Positions 21,195 to 31,770 of a DNA stretch of 64,000 nt are shown piece by piece. Source of the DNA: Bostrychus sinensis (taxonomy: Eukaryota; Chordata; Actinopteri; Gobiiformes; Eleotridae); contig CM036243.1 in NCBI GenBank assembly GCA_020698575.1, forward strand, positions 40,400,207 through 40,464,206. Reading direction: 5' to 3'. The position numbers and the translations under genes are program-made. The notes beneath the pieces were generated by a model, which saw nothing but the letters and a program-made list of their open reading frames with translations, was not told the DNA's origin and made no database searches. The first letter of the stretch is position 1, and each line of letters begins with the position of its first letter.

Positions 21195-22636
21195 TTTTCA
21201 AATCCAACTAATATTACCTAACCACGTCTTTTCATTTGGATTGTAACTTTTCCAAATTAAAAGGTTTTTGAAGAAAGCAATGTCTGCCCCAAAAGCTTGT
21301 GATCCATCATTTGAAAGCTTAGACCTTCTAGTGTCTGAAGATCTGCACCAGAAGAGTGATATCAAAAATTAGATTGAAATTAAAAAAGGACCTACCAAGG
21401 ACTTACTTCACAGTTGGCTTTTGAAATTCACTACAGTCATGGCCTTACTTGTCAAAAACAACTGTGCCAATTTTCAGATCTCTGGGTACAACTATATTGG
21501 ATCTGTTAATGCTTTAGTTTGTAGTTAGTATATAATGGAACAGTTACACACATGTGATCAGATTATGAGACAAATGAAGACGAAGTTAAATAAACCATAA
21601 AAGTCACAACCTGTTGCTCCTAAAAGTGAAATAAATGTCCTTAGGGTTTATAGAGGGCTTTCTGTTTGCTGTGCACAGCGGGGTGACATCTGCTGGTCAC
21701 TGAGTGCCATGACACATTGAAATGATAAAGAAGGCTATGGAGCTGTATTCACTGTTATCTGTGAGAGCCGCCCCTTGTTGGAAACCTCATGTGATTGGCT
21801 ACAAGTATCTGAGATTAAAACCTCTCTGTCCTATCAGAATAACACAGGGGAGTTTGGAGAAGTCCTGCACAAGCCCAACTCAACATGGAGGCTTTTGTTT
21901 TCTTTGCAGAGCTCTTCTGGAGCGACCACTGCAGTGAAAACAGTGCAGATACTTTTGTTTTGTAGAGAAAGATGAGTGGAAAACAAGCACACCCATTATA
22001 GACGGTATGATTATCTTCAAAACATGAATTACTTTTATGGAAAATATGTTTGAGATTCTTTAGGACTGAATGAGCACAACCAATTCTGGACTGGACTTGT
22101 TTTAAACCTACAGAAGCAGATCATAGGTGAGTGTTTGTTGACCATGCTGGCGAATCTTCAATTCAAATGTTTTGGGTCCCATTCTGGGCATAAAATGAAT
22201 TAAAACACTGTTTTGTTGAGAAAACAAGCTGTCTAATGATAAAATATCAAAAATCATAAAATATATGATAAAATGTCTCTACTGATAAAAATAAATAAAT
22301 AAATAAATAACCATACAAATGCAATGTTTTCTCAGAGTTTCTTCTTGAATCGTAGCGCTGGCTCTGGTGATGGTTAGAGCCTCACTGAAGTAGCATTTAG
22401 CTACAGACTTTTAAATGTCACACAAAACACAGTCCAGCTAAAGCTGTTCTCACCACAAGTCATTACACCCAGCAACAAAAATGGAAATGACAGAAATAAA
22501 AACAGAGTGAGAGCAGACCTTAAATACTGAGTCCACATGAAGCTTCTCTCTGTGGAAAAGAACATTTACTTTATTAAATACACAGTAAATGCTGCTTCTT
22601 AATATTCTTGCTCTGATAAATGAAAGTCAGCTCTAC
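21195..22636 (-). other. NLR intron, no exon recognised
   Basis: AT-rich; includes a (TAAA)n run at about 22287-22310. The expected small linker exon between exon 5 and the helical exon was searched for here by eye and not found. Confidence 0.5.
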
Positions 22637-22765
22637 CTTCTCTTCTGCTTCACTGAACTCTGTTTCTCTGTCTCTCTTTTAAATCCTATTGGTTTCTCCA
22701 TAGACCGTTCACTGCTGAAGGACTCACAGCTGGGGCCTGGTTCAGACTCTGCTCTGTGCTGGATC
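22637..22765 (-). CDS. N-terminal SDxSM-type repeat exon 5 of NLR copy 1
   Basis: Minus strand, acceptor at 22766-22767, donor GTAGAG at 22631-22636. It encodes IQHRAESEPGPSCESFSSER followed by SMEKPIGFKRETEKQSSV. This is the PGPSCxSxxSDxSM repeat that fish NLRC3-like proteins carry in several exons before the helical region. Its first base completes a codon from exon 4. It leaves two bases, which do not suit the phase-0 helical exon. A weaker donor at about 22648-22653 would give phase 0, so the 3' boundary is uncertain. Confidence 0.8.
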
Positions 22766-23337
22766 CTGGTTTATTTAATAAAAGAAAAGATCTGTTTAAA
22801 ACTTTAAATCACACAAACAAAGCATTCAGAACAAATATAACCACACAAGTCAGACAAATACAACACTGTGTGATCAGTGATGAGAGTTTGTGTTTTTCTG
22901 ACAGTTTTTAACACTTGTTTCTTTGAGTTAGAAGATCACTGTTTGTCTGGTTCCAACTAATAATGTTACTGAGGATCTTCACTAAACTAAGATTTTAAAG
23001 TTTTAACATGAGAAAAGTTACCATTTGTTATTATTAATTATTGCTGCAGTTTTTGTATTGTTCACTTATTGATGGGCTCTGTATTTACTGGACAGATAGT
23101 TATTAAAGTAAAATTAAATGCTTTTTTAACAATATAATTTTAAATACAATATATAAAACCACATGGAGGTAATTGTTTTCTATATTTTGGGTTTTTGACT
23201 TCGGATTATTTTACACATCTATAATATGGTCCATGTTTTCTTTTGAAGTTTATCCACAGGACACACAGTTGGTCCCAGGAGGTTTTAATAAACTCTTTTC
23301 TTAACATGTTCTGTAATGCACAGAGGTGAAAGCTCAC
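22766..23337 (-). other. NLR intron with a degenerate repeat exon
   Basis: At about 23232-23290 the minus strand keeps CCTGGGACCAACTGTGTGTCC followed by AAACTTCAAAAGAAAACATGG, matching the start and end of an SDxSM exon but lacking its middle. It looks like a lost repeat exon. Confidence 0.5.
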
Positions 23338-23436
23338 AGCTCTGTGCTGAAGTTTATTGGATGTTCCATAGACCAATCACTCCTGAGGGACTCACAGCTG
23401 GGACCAGGTTCAGAAGGATTTTGTTTCTGGTGGATC
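23338..23436 (-). CDS. N-terminal SDxSM repeat exon 4 of NLR copy 1
   Basis: 99 bp, acceptor CTCAG at 23437-23438, donor GTGAGC at 23332-23337. It encodes IHQKQNPSEPGPSCESLRSD then WSMEHPINFSTE. The phase is one base in and two bases out, identical to the other cassettes, so it fits between exons 3 and 5. The role of these repeats is not established; they are probably exposed linkers before the signalling core. Confidence 0.85.
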
Positions 23437-23478
23437 CTGAGACAGAAAACACAGTCTTAAATAATTCATGTGGTTGTA

Positions 23479-23850
23479 CAAAGTTCAGTTCAGTTTATTT
23501 GCCATTAGCAGTGTTAAAAAAGAACTACATTGAAAAACAGTTGCAAAGAGCTCAAAGTGCACAGTCAACATATTAAACAAACAAAACATACAACAAAACA
23601 TCCAAAGCGCAAGCCTTTAATAAAATAACATATACATACATCCTAAATAAAACCTTATAAATACTAACAATAAAAACACTGTATATATAAATATCAGTAA
23701 AAGAGGAAACTAAAACAATAAGGTGCATGTCTTGTGTATGAGGTATTTCAAAGTGCATTGTTCAATGTCATCACAGCTTGTGGAAAAAAACTTTTAGCAT
23801 GACGTGATGTAGTGCATTTAATAGAACGACTACTGAGACCAACCACTTCC
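23479..23850 (-). mobile_element. 5'-truncated LINE 3' end
   Basis: On the minus strand it ends in an AATAAACTGAACTGAACT tail at 23479, typical of a LINE 3' terminus. The inner part reads like the last residues of a LINE ORF (FFPQAVMTLNNAL) before a UTR. Family not resolved. Confidence 0.5.
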
Positions 23851-23989
23851 CGGTGAGTGTTTTTGTACCACACAGCACTCAGCTCTGCTGCTCTTCACTG
23901 TTAGTTATTTTAAGAACTAAAAAGCATAATTCTTGCATTTGTATTACTCCATTAGGAGTAATGGGACTAGTGTTGCTTATAAAGGCTCG

Positions 23990-24645
23990 GTTATTTGTTT
24001 TCCCACAGCTTGGTTTTTTTAGAGTTTTTCCATTCAGGGAAAAGGAGACCTTAACTTTAGCGTGTGCTGAGCTCGTTGGATTAGCAGTTACTGCTCTCCC
24101 CAAAACAACAGGAAAAACAGTCTGTATACTGATTGCTAGCCTAGCCTATAACCCGCTAAAACCACTAGAGACCGCTATTAAACAAGAAATAACTCCTCCA
24201 TATCTCCGCTCTGCTACTGGTGTTGAGTGTTTAAATACAGCAGCAGTGTCCTGGGGACATGTCCTCGCACCGACCCGGGACACAGGTGAGCAAACCTGCA
24301 TGGCCTCAGGTGGATTTAGCACTGAAACAGCAGCCATTACCCTGGCACAGCAGACTCCTTCCATGATGCGAATTCGCATCATGGAAGGATGATGCGCGAA
24401 CAGAGCGAATTGGACGCACGAATAAAGCGTCTGACTTCAAAATGTTCAAGCGTCCATCTAGACACGTTTGATGTGAATTTGACGCCTCAAAAGCATCCGT
24501 TGTGAGCACAGCATAAGGACAGGGGACATCCTGGGACAGTTTAGTTGTTGTTAATGTTTGACAGTTTGTGTATATTCTTTTAAAACCTTTTGTGCCAGCT
24601 GCTGTTGCTGTATTGGACTAAATAAAGAAAAGTAAACTGAATTAA
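23990..24645 (+). mobile_element. Decayed LINE 3' UTR fragment with an insertion
   Basis: 23997-24052 resembles the 3' UTR of the L2-like LINE at about 15095-15140 (CACAGCTTGGTTTTTTTAGA). 24518-24640 resembles its end (CATCCTGGGACAGTTTAG ... AATAAAGAAAAGTAAACTGAA). The stretch between looks inserted and holds the palindrome at 24356-24389. Confidence 0.4.
24356..24389. repeat. 34-bp perfect palindrome
   Basis: Two 17-bp arms, TCCTTCCATGATGCGAA and its exact complement, with no spacer, centred on GAATTC. It could extrude a hairpin or be a head-to-head transposon end. Confidence 0.95.
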
Positions 24646-24649
24646 AAGT

Positions 24650-25242
24650 CACTGTTATGTTGTACGTGAGATTGACAGACGGATCGGTGCGGCGTCTGCA
24701 GTAATGCGGTCGTTGGATCGGTCAGTCGTGGTGAAGAAGGAGCTGAGCCGAAAGGCAAAGCTCTGGATTTACTGGTCAATCTACGTTCCTACTCTCACCT
24801 ATGTTCCTACTCTCACCTATGGTCATGAGCTTTGGGTCCTGACCAAATGGACAAGATCTTGGATACAAGCGGCTGAAATGAGTTTCCTCCGCAGGGTGGC
24901 TGGGCGCTCCCTTAGAGATAGGGTGAGGAGCTCAGTTACACGGGAGGAGCTCGGAGTATTGCTCCTCTCCACATCGAGAGGAGCAGCTGAGGTGGCTCAG
25001 GCATCTGTTCTGGAGCCTCCTGGACATCTCCCGGGGGAGGTGTTGTCCCACTGGGAAGAGGCCCCAGGGAAGACCTAGGACACACTGGAGGGACTATGTC
25101 TCTCGGCTTGGGAATGCCTTGGGGTGCCCCCGGTAGAGCTGGAGGAAGTGTCTGTGGAGAGGGAAGTCCCGGCATCTCTGCTTAGACTGCTGCCCCCGCG
25201 ACCCAGCCCCAGATAAAGCGGAAGAAGATGGATGGATGAATG
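24650..25242 (+). mobile_element. Rex3/RTE-type LINE 3' fragment
   Basis: 5'-truncated. The coding remnant includes LDRSVVVKKELSRKAKLWIY, HELWVLTKWTRSWIQAAEMS, FLRRVAGRSLRDRVRSS and further C-terminal residues, with a stop and frameshift near 25075. It ends in AAGCGGAAGAAGATGGATGG, the signature 3' end of fish Rex3/RTE elements. A 20-bp internal duplication (ACGTTCCTACTCTCACCTAT-like) lies at about 24783-24820. Confidence 0.85.
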
Positions 25243-25403
25243 TTATGTTAAACCTAAAGCTGGTTTCAGGACCAGAGTCAGTCAAGGCAGAAAGTGGTCT
25301 TTAGTTCTGACAGTTCATATTATTGATGTGTTTGTCAGATTATTGAGATTTCAGTCATAAAACATACAATACTGTTGCATAAAGTGTTGTGAATCTGACT
25401 CAC

Positions 25404-25490
25404 TGTGGACCATGTTCTCTTTTGAAATGATCCCACCAGTCCATGGAGCGATCACTTCTGCAGGAGAGCCCTCTGGTCCCAGGAGCAGGT
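25404..25490 (-). CDS. N-terminal SDxSM repeat exon 3 of NLR copy 1
   Basis: 87 bp, acceptor CCACAG at 25491-25492, donor GTGAGT at 25398-25403. It encodes PAPGTRGLSCRSDRSMDWWD then HFKREHGP. Phase one base in, two bases out. The exon and about 70 bp of intron upstream of it are almost identical to exon 2 and its flank, so the two arose by a recent cassette duplication. Confidence 0.87.
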
Positions 25491-26272
25491 CTGTGGACAC
25501 AGATGGTGCAGTGGTTTTAGTGCTGAGCTCTGACCTGGAGAACAGTGGTGGACCGTTATCCTGTGTTCACACCAACAGATCGCTCTATTCATGCGTCTAA
25601 ACAAAGTGTGTTCCAATGCAAATTCCCATCATGGGAAGTGTGCAATAACGTCTGATCCAACAGCACAACTCAGCCTACGTTAAAGTTAAAGTCCTTTATG
25701 TCTTGTTAATAATCCCATTATCTTTAGTGTTATTTCTTGTTTTTGTGTGATAATTAGAGCGAGTCTCTGAAGGAAATCCCTGTCTCAGGCTCGTATCTCA
25801 CTCCACAGAACCACAGCAACATAACCTTTTATTTTCATCCTGCTTTCTGTCTCAGGTGTTATGGAACAGCTGTCTTTATAAAAGTAGAAGAGCTGATGTA
25901 GGCTGGAGCTTATAGCTCCAGGTTCATGTTTGTGATTCCAAAGTGGCAGACGCTGACTTACTGTGCAGCAGGTTTCTCAAAGAATCCAATCAGTCGACCA
26001 ACGGAGAGCTCAGGGACAGGTGGATGAAAGATAGAGCAGTTAGTTATAGATAGTTATTTTGTATTTAGTTTAGTTTGTCATTAGTTATTTAGGAAGTTAG
26101 ATCAAATGTATTGAGCCATCTGCTTCCTGTGTTTTTATCTTTGGCTCTTTTTATAATTTTAGATTTTATAGTTAAAATTATTGCTGCTTTCATGGTGATA
26201 GAAGACATAAATTTCAGGGTTTTTAAGTACACTTAATAATAACTTCACACCATGAGGAAATAGTTTCATATT
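25491..26272 (-). other. NLR intron, no exon recognised
   Basis: Begins with the segment duplicated from exon 2's upstream flank (to about 25558). Nothing else recognised. Confidence 0.5.
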
Positions 26273-27272
26273 ATTTAAGGCAGTGGTGTCAAACTCAGTT
26301 CATGGTTCGGGACAAAAGTAGGTTGCGGATCGAACATAACGTAAATAAAGAAATTATAGTTTAAAAGCGTACATTTAAATGCTATCACTTTACTTTTGAA
26401 GTGATTTTTGGACACTGTGTAATATGCTTTGCAAAATTTCATAAAAATGGTATTTATATTTTAACATAACAGGTGCTGATATATTACTCTTACTTTTAAA
26501 ATTTGATGAGTAGCTTGTCTCAAAAACATTTTTAGTGCAGCCCTGCTCAAGGCCAAGGCCAGAAGATCACAGCAATCCAATAAATCTATTACTAATAAAA
26601 ATATTAAAATGCATGTTTTATTCCTAGTCTCGTTGCTGAATTGTGGACAATCTATTTTGTTGTAAAATGCTCAGACCTGTTTTTTTAGGAAGCATTTCCT
26701 ATTAGCTGTCTTTTTCCCACATCTGAGACCTGTTGCTGCTATCAAAGTCAAAATGAGCATTTATTTTTTATGAATTGAATATTCAGTTCATGAATATATT
26801 TTCATCTCGTGAATAAAATATTTAACTTGTCCAGAGCGTGTTTATATTCTTTCCTGAGCCTATGGCCTCATTAGCTCTACATTAGCTCTACATTAGCTCT
26901 TTATTAGCTCTACATTAGCTCTACATTAGCTCCACATTAGCTCCACATTTAGCCCAGCTCTTGAGTCCACAGTCTTGCTTCTTCCAAGTGAATTTAAAAG
27001 TCCTGCTCTCACTTTTCACTTCTCCTCTGCTCATTTATTTCAGGTTAAAGTCTTTCTGAAGCCCATCCGCAGAGCAGCTCTGTTGGAGATGGAGACAAGT
27101 CACAGTGGCAGCAGCAGCGGGGGAGGGGTGGCGTGCTGCGGAGCTGTTACACTGCATTATGGGACTCGTAGTTCTAGCGGTAAAACCGAGAGAAACATTA
27201 ATAGGAATTAGGAATTGTCTTGCAGGCTGGATAGAAAGGTCGGGCCGTACCTCTGACGCCCCTGATTTAGGG
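26273..27272. mobile_element. Non-autonomous hAT element with 8-bp TSD
   Basis: The element is 26281-27264 (984 bp). Ends are CAGTGGTGTCAAACTC and, inverted, CAGGGGCGTCAGAGGT. Flanks are ATTTAAGG (26273-26280) and ATTTAGGG (27265-27272), seven of eight matching. It contains a short array of ATTAGCTCTAC (about 26868-26948). Confidence 0.85.
26868..26948. repeat. Short 11-bp array (ATTAGCTCTAC), about 7 units
   Basis: Tandem ATTAGCTCTAC/ATTAGCTCCAC units inside the hAT element. The period is 11 bp, like the large array, but the sequence is unrelated. Confidence 0.85.
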
Positions 27273-28977
27273 ATTACTAAGTACATTTGATGATTTATTT
27301 TAGATTCCCAGTAAAAATAGCACTGCTCTCAGTAAACTGCAGTTCTCTTTTCTTCTCATTTTCTGTGGCAGGTCACTGATTTATTTTAGTTGAAAAACTG
27401 TAAGGTCCTACAATAATCACACATTTCACATGTTCTGACTATTTCTGGTTGATTTCCATGTCTCATTTTTATTCTTCCATCACAGATCTCCTCTGGACTC
27501 ACAGCTGCAGCAAACACACGACCTGTCCACAGAAACTGATGACCCACTGCTTTCATTTCTGTTTGTAGTGATTGTTTATTATAATTCAGCACTGGGCACA
27601 GAGTCTGTTCTCAGTGTGGACATAAGTTTTCTTTTTGGAGAACACAGTGAATCCACATGGAAACAGTATTTTAATATGAGACCAGTGTTTTGAGAAAGAG
27701 TTTAAAATCTGTTTAATGATAATAAATGTATGCAAACTGATAACCTTTTTGTCATCCAAAGTCATAATAAAAGCATAAAATAATTAATTTTAAAATCCAT
27801 CAAAACTTCAATTTTACTGTTCTTTATTTGGTTTGAGTTCACTCTTTCTACTCATTACTCCAAAGCTGTGGACACACTGGAGGATTATTAGCCTGACTCA
27901 GGGCCTGATTAGCCTCTCTCTGATTTCGGGGACATGTGGCCTGAAAATAGGCTTCTCACAGCCGATTATTAGTCATGACACCCTTTGTGTGGGGTGCTAG
28001 TGGGATTATGTTACCTCTGTCTTTGTTCTCGATATCAAAGTGTAAATATTTCAAGTTTTTAGGTTATCAAATGATTTTAGATTTTTTTCTCAGACCAGGC
28101 GTTGCCTGGTTACTGGCTCAGAAACCGATAACGCAGCAGGTGCTGTTTTCAAACAGTGGAAAAAAATGACAATGCGAGGCAGGTGCTACTAAAGAAAAAC
28201 ATTACTTTCCTACTCTCCTCCAGCCTGAACTACAAAGCCTATAAACCTGTTCTCCTGTGCTCCTATAAGGTCTTCAAAACCAGGGTTTTGTCCACTTCCT
28301 CATTTTCCTCTTGTTTTTCACTGCAAATCAGAGCTCATGGACTGACAGCTGATGACAGTGAAAGTCCTCATTGTGTTCAAAGCTGACTTTTAAAACACAA
28401 AGGCATTGCCAATATTTCATAAAAAAGAGAGTAAATCCTGGTGTGAGGCTGGAGGTAAAGCTGTATTATGCATAGAAAATGAAAGTAGACAAAGGAGACT
28501 ACTTCCAGTTTACGCCAGCTTTCTGTACATTATTATCACTTTCACTAACACATTTTAACCATTCATCACATAACAATGTGAGTTTGACTTGTGTTTAATG
28601 CAATCTGAAATAGTAAATGTAATGTTCTGATTCTCAAAGCCAGAGCCTTACTTCACTAAACTGGAAACAACTGTCACTAACATACACTAACTTTTTGCTC
28701 AAAAAAGTCTGTAAGACATTTTGCATTCCCTCTGTTCACCACAGTAACAAGACATGTTTCTTTTTGTTTGTTTGTTTTGATAAAAACAAACAAATAAACA
28801 AAAAACATTTCTACAAACAAGTGTGTGGTCTTGCGGTCTGTGTGATTGTATCATAAAATCTCTTTTGAAATTCTCTTACTATGTTTGGTCTGCACTGTTT
28901 TCCACAGTTTTCAAGTCGCTTAAGATTTTAAAGTACATCAGTGTGTCCCTAGCTTAAGTTGTTCTAAAGTGACTTAC
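27273..28977 (-). other. NLR intron, no exon recognised
   Basis: AT-rich. At 28758-28800 a GTTT-rich run is followed by a complementary CAAA-rich run and could fold. No coding evidence. Confidence 0.5.
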
Positions 28978-29064
28978 TCTGGACCAGGTACTTTTTTAAA
29001 CTCATCAAACCATTCCATGGAGTGATCACTTCTGCAGGAGAGCCCTCTGGTCCCAGGAGCAGGT
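28978..29064 (-). CDS. N-terminal SDxSM repeat exon 2 of NLR copy 1
   Basis: 87 bp, acceptor CCACAG at 29065-29066, donor GTAAGT at 28972-28977. It encodes PAPGTRGLSCRSDHSMEWFD then EFKKVPGP. The first base completes the Arg codon of exon 1, and the last two combine with exon 3. Near-identical to exon 3 in its first half; the second halves differ (WFDEFKK versus WWDHFKR). Confidence 0.87.
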
Positions 29065-29148
29065 CTGTGGACACAGATGGTGCAGTGGTTTTAGTGCTGA
29101 GCTCTGACCTGGAGAACAGTGGTGGACCGTAACAGATCCTCATCTCAC

Positions 29149-29281
29149 CTCTGAGCTTTGGGGCTGTCAGTGGTTTTAGAGGGAGGGGCCCCGTCCTCTC
29201 TGTGCTCTCTCTGATCCATGCTCAGTCCAGCTCTGACTCACACTGAGAGAGTTGAGGAGGATCAGCCGGGTCCAGAGAGAC
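29149..29281 (-). CDS. Start-codon exon of NLR copy 1 (with 5' UTR)
   Basis: The ATG is at 29217-29219 and opens MDQREHREDGAPPSK, then TTDSPKAQ. This is the usual teleost NLRC3-like N-terminus (short, charged, with PPSKTT). Donor GTGAGA at 29143-29148; coding part 71 bp, leaving two bases that join exon 2 as Arg. An acceptor-like CCTCAG lies at 29282-29283, so 29220-29281 is probably 5' UTR and a further non-coding first exon is likely upstream. Confidence 0.85.
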
Positions 29282-29624
29282 CTGAGGGAAACAACAGGAC
29301 CAAAGAACTCATGGACTGCACGGATTTGGAGTCTGTGTCCACATTAAACATTCAGTGAGCATTCAGCTGTAACCAGAGTTCAGAGTCATCACAGGTCTCA
29401 CCTTTCAGGGTTTTCAAGGCTGCATCAGGAAACATAGGAAATTAATTCACTAACTATACAATATCACATGTTCAGTTCACTATGTTTAGGTTTGAGTGTT
29501 GAGGCTGCTGTAGTTTGAGTTTTGTCCCTCAGATGCTCCTGTAGTTTTAGTGAACTTACAACATCAGTTTAATGCAATTAACGTGGGAGTAGTTTATGCA
29601 CAGATCTAAGGCACAATAATGAAT

Positions 29625-29805
29625 ATGAATTATTAACTTTATCAGCCTCTGGAGGATCACAGTCCAACGTCTTCACTGTAAGCACACCCATAAAACTATA
29701 AGATTTTATTGTCTTGTCCTATACAAGTTTATCTGAGGTCAGTGACTGAATGAAGTCCTGATGAATGATTGTCAGGTTCACACTCGTCCTGTGCTTTAGG
29801 CAATA
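29625..29805. repeat. Dispersed repeat, copy A
   Basis: The core starts GAATTATTAACTTTATCAGC and continues through GGAGGATCACAGTCCAACGT. Copies lie at 30117-30290, 31645-31770 and 35049-35174, all in the same orientation. Confidence 0.85.
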
Positions 29806-29956
29806 ATAAGGATTTATAGAACATACATAATTTGAGTTTTGATTTGTAAAGACTAGAAGAAGGGGAGTGTACACTCATTATCTATACTTTGAATTGAAAA
29901 CTGAATTTTTGTAAATGAAAATGTATGTAAAATTTAGATTAGATGGCGGTATGTAC

Positions 29957-30016
29957 GCAATTTGCCGTCACGAACAGGATGCAAGAAACTGAATCCTGTT
30001 TGTGACGGCAAATTGC
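29957..30016. repeat. Inverted repeat / hairpin, 24-bp arms
   Basis: Arms 29957-29980 and 29993-30016 are complementary at 23 of 24 positions (GCAATTTGCCGTCACGAACA...), with a 12-base loop. It lies between dispersed repeat copies A and B. Confidence 0.92.
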
Positions 30017-30116
30017 CAACCTGTGAAGGAATTCTTGCATTTCTTAAGATCTGTTTGAAGTCTCACAAAGTCTGAATTTTCTCTGTCTTCAGATTTATCT
30101 GAAGTCTTGATGTCTA

Positions 30117-30290
30117 TGAATTATTAACGTTATCAGCCTCTGGAGGATCACAGTCCAACGTCTTCACTGTAAGCACACCCATAAAACTAGATTTTATTTG
30201 TCTTGTCCTATACAAGTTTATCTGAGGTCAGTGACTGAATGAAGTCCTGATGAATAATTGTCAAGTTCACACTCATCCTGTGCTTTATGC
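30117..30290. repeat. Dispersed repeat, copy B
   Basis: Same core as 29625-29805 with a few substitutions and small deletions. Confidence 0.85.
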
Positions 30291-30866
30291 AAATATCCAA
30301 ATATTATTTCAAAATCATCTCTGTGAGTTGACAGGCTACAAATGCACAGAACAGATTTCAGTATTGTCTAGTTTGGATTCTGATGCTCTGATGTTGTTAG
30401 AGTTTTAGTTCTAACCCTTTGGTGTGGCTGTTGCTTAAATTTAACCCTCTGAGGCTTCTGTAGTCGGAGTTTTAACCCTCTGCTGGTATTACCTTGAATT
30501 CTGAATGTCCATCTAATGTTCATCAGCATAGAAATGAGACATTTTCTAAGATAAGCAATTTTTCTTACTGTGTTCTCATGAGGAGCTAAGTCAGACTACG
30601 CTCACAGCTCAAAGTAAGAGGACTTTACAGAACTGCTATTGCTTTTACCTGTGTTCAATATGGTATCAAACTGAAATATAACTAACAGTGTGTTTATGAA
30701 TATTAACAAAATTGTTCTGGTCAGTTGGATTAGGACAACTATTTATTATCTACTTCCATGTTATGGCATAATTTTAGACAGTTACACAATTTACCAGACT
30801 TAGGTCTTCTTCACACATGTTGGTAAGGTTCCTGTTGACTGAGACAAAAGAAATCCAAGTCGCAAC

Positions 30867-30867
30867 A

Positions 30868-30915
<48 letters not shown>
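30867..30915. repeat. (ATT)n microsatellite
   Basis: About 16 uninterrupted ATT units. Confidence 0.95.
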
Positions 30916-31556
30916 TATTTTTATTTTTTTGGGAGAGGCTTGTGTGTTCTCTGTTTAAATGCATAATTATACAGCCTACATCAAAAACATTTCCCTGTAT
31001 CTATAAGACAACAGCTCTACTCTTGAACCACACCTAACCTGAAGTCCCCACTGATCTGAGGAGGTGCAGGAGGGGGCTGCAGAGTGAAGCACTGAGCAGA
31101 ATCAAACTACAGCAGATGTTGTATGGATGGAGAGAGTGGAGTGTTCTCTGTAGATGTGTGCTGCTGCTGCGAGGAGCCATCAAGGCTGTGGAGGCTCACA
31201 GGCTGAACAAGAGGATCAGGAAGGCAGTTAGAGGAGATAAAGGACGGATCAGAACAGCACGTTATAATAACAGAGAGGACACTGTCAGTCTACAAAAGAG
31301 TTCAGATTAATGTGGGTTCATCAGAGCAGGGTTTAAACAGAAAGAGGTGACAGTGAAATAAAACCCTGACACTGTTCCATCCACTGATGCTGTCTGGACC
31401 TGTCCTGCAACTGGACTCTGGAGTCTGTCTGTGGACTTGGATCCTGACTCTGGTCCTGTATATGTTTCTGTCTTTATGTGTCTAACTGTTCTGGACACAT
31501 CTTCAACATCACTTCTGCGATTCTCCCTGAGGTTTCTCTCTTTTTGTTCCTAACCT

Positions 31557-31770
31557 GGATGGATAAACCCACTGCCCACAGCATCATGGAAACGGTTCAT
31601 GCACAGATTCAAATGTGAGCTGTTTCCTAACGAGGCCCAATAATGAATATGAATTATTAACCTTTATCAGCCTCTGGAGGATCACAGTCCAACGTCTTCA
31701 CTGTAAACACACCCATAAAACTATAAGATTTTATTGTTTTACACAAGTTTATCTGAGGTCAGAGTCTGAA
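31557..31770. repeat. 214-bp direct repeat, left copy (contains dispersed repeat copy C)
   Basis: Starts GGATGGATAAACCCACTGCC and ends AGAGTCTGAA. Near-identical to 34961-35174, which lies after the LINE. Confidence 0.9.

Larger units (their letters stand above)
1958..29281 (-). other. NLRC3-like NLR gene (FISNA-NACHT-LRR-B30.2), copy 1, whole locus
   Basis: Gene-level entry joining the exons listed separately. Order on the minus strand: start exon 29149-29281, repeat exons 28978-29064, 25404-25490, 23338-23436 and 22637-22765, helical exon 19730-19934, FISNA-NACHT 17872-19642, LRR exons 17631-17804 and 16527-16700, B30.2 1958-2499. Splice phases agree from exon 1 through exon 5 and from the helical exon through the second LRR exon. 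Two joins do not fit directly: exon 5 to the helical exon, and the last LRR exon to B30.2. Fish relatives have short linker exons at both places and I could not find them. The family is a large teleost-specific expansion of cytosolic innate sensors. Nested transposons explain the 27-kb span. The gene may be functional, but a missing linker would make it a pseudogene. Confidence 0.8.
29282..31556. other. Upstream region with dispersed repeats and microsatellite
   Basis: No coding exon recognised. It holds two copies of a dispersed repeat (29625-29805, 30117-30290), a hairpin (29957-30016) and an (ATT)n microsatellite (about 30867-30915). A 64-codon frame at 31116-31310 has no assignable function. 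Confidence 0.5.

Noticed and set aside
23853..24392. 179-codon plus-strand frame
   Set aside because: It crosses LINE UTR-like sequence and ends in a DNA palindrome; no domain is recognisable and the composition is not gene-like.
31116..31310. 64-codon plus-strand frame resembling a protein C-terminus
   Set aside because: Charged and plausible-looking but no motif; probably old LINE or UTR sequence.
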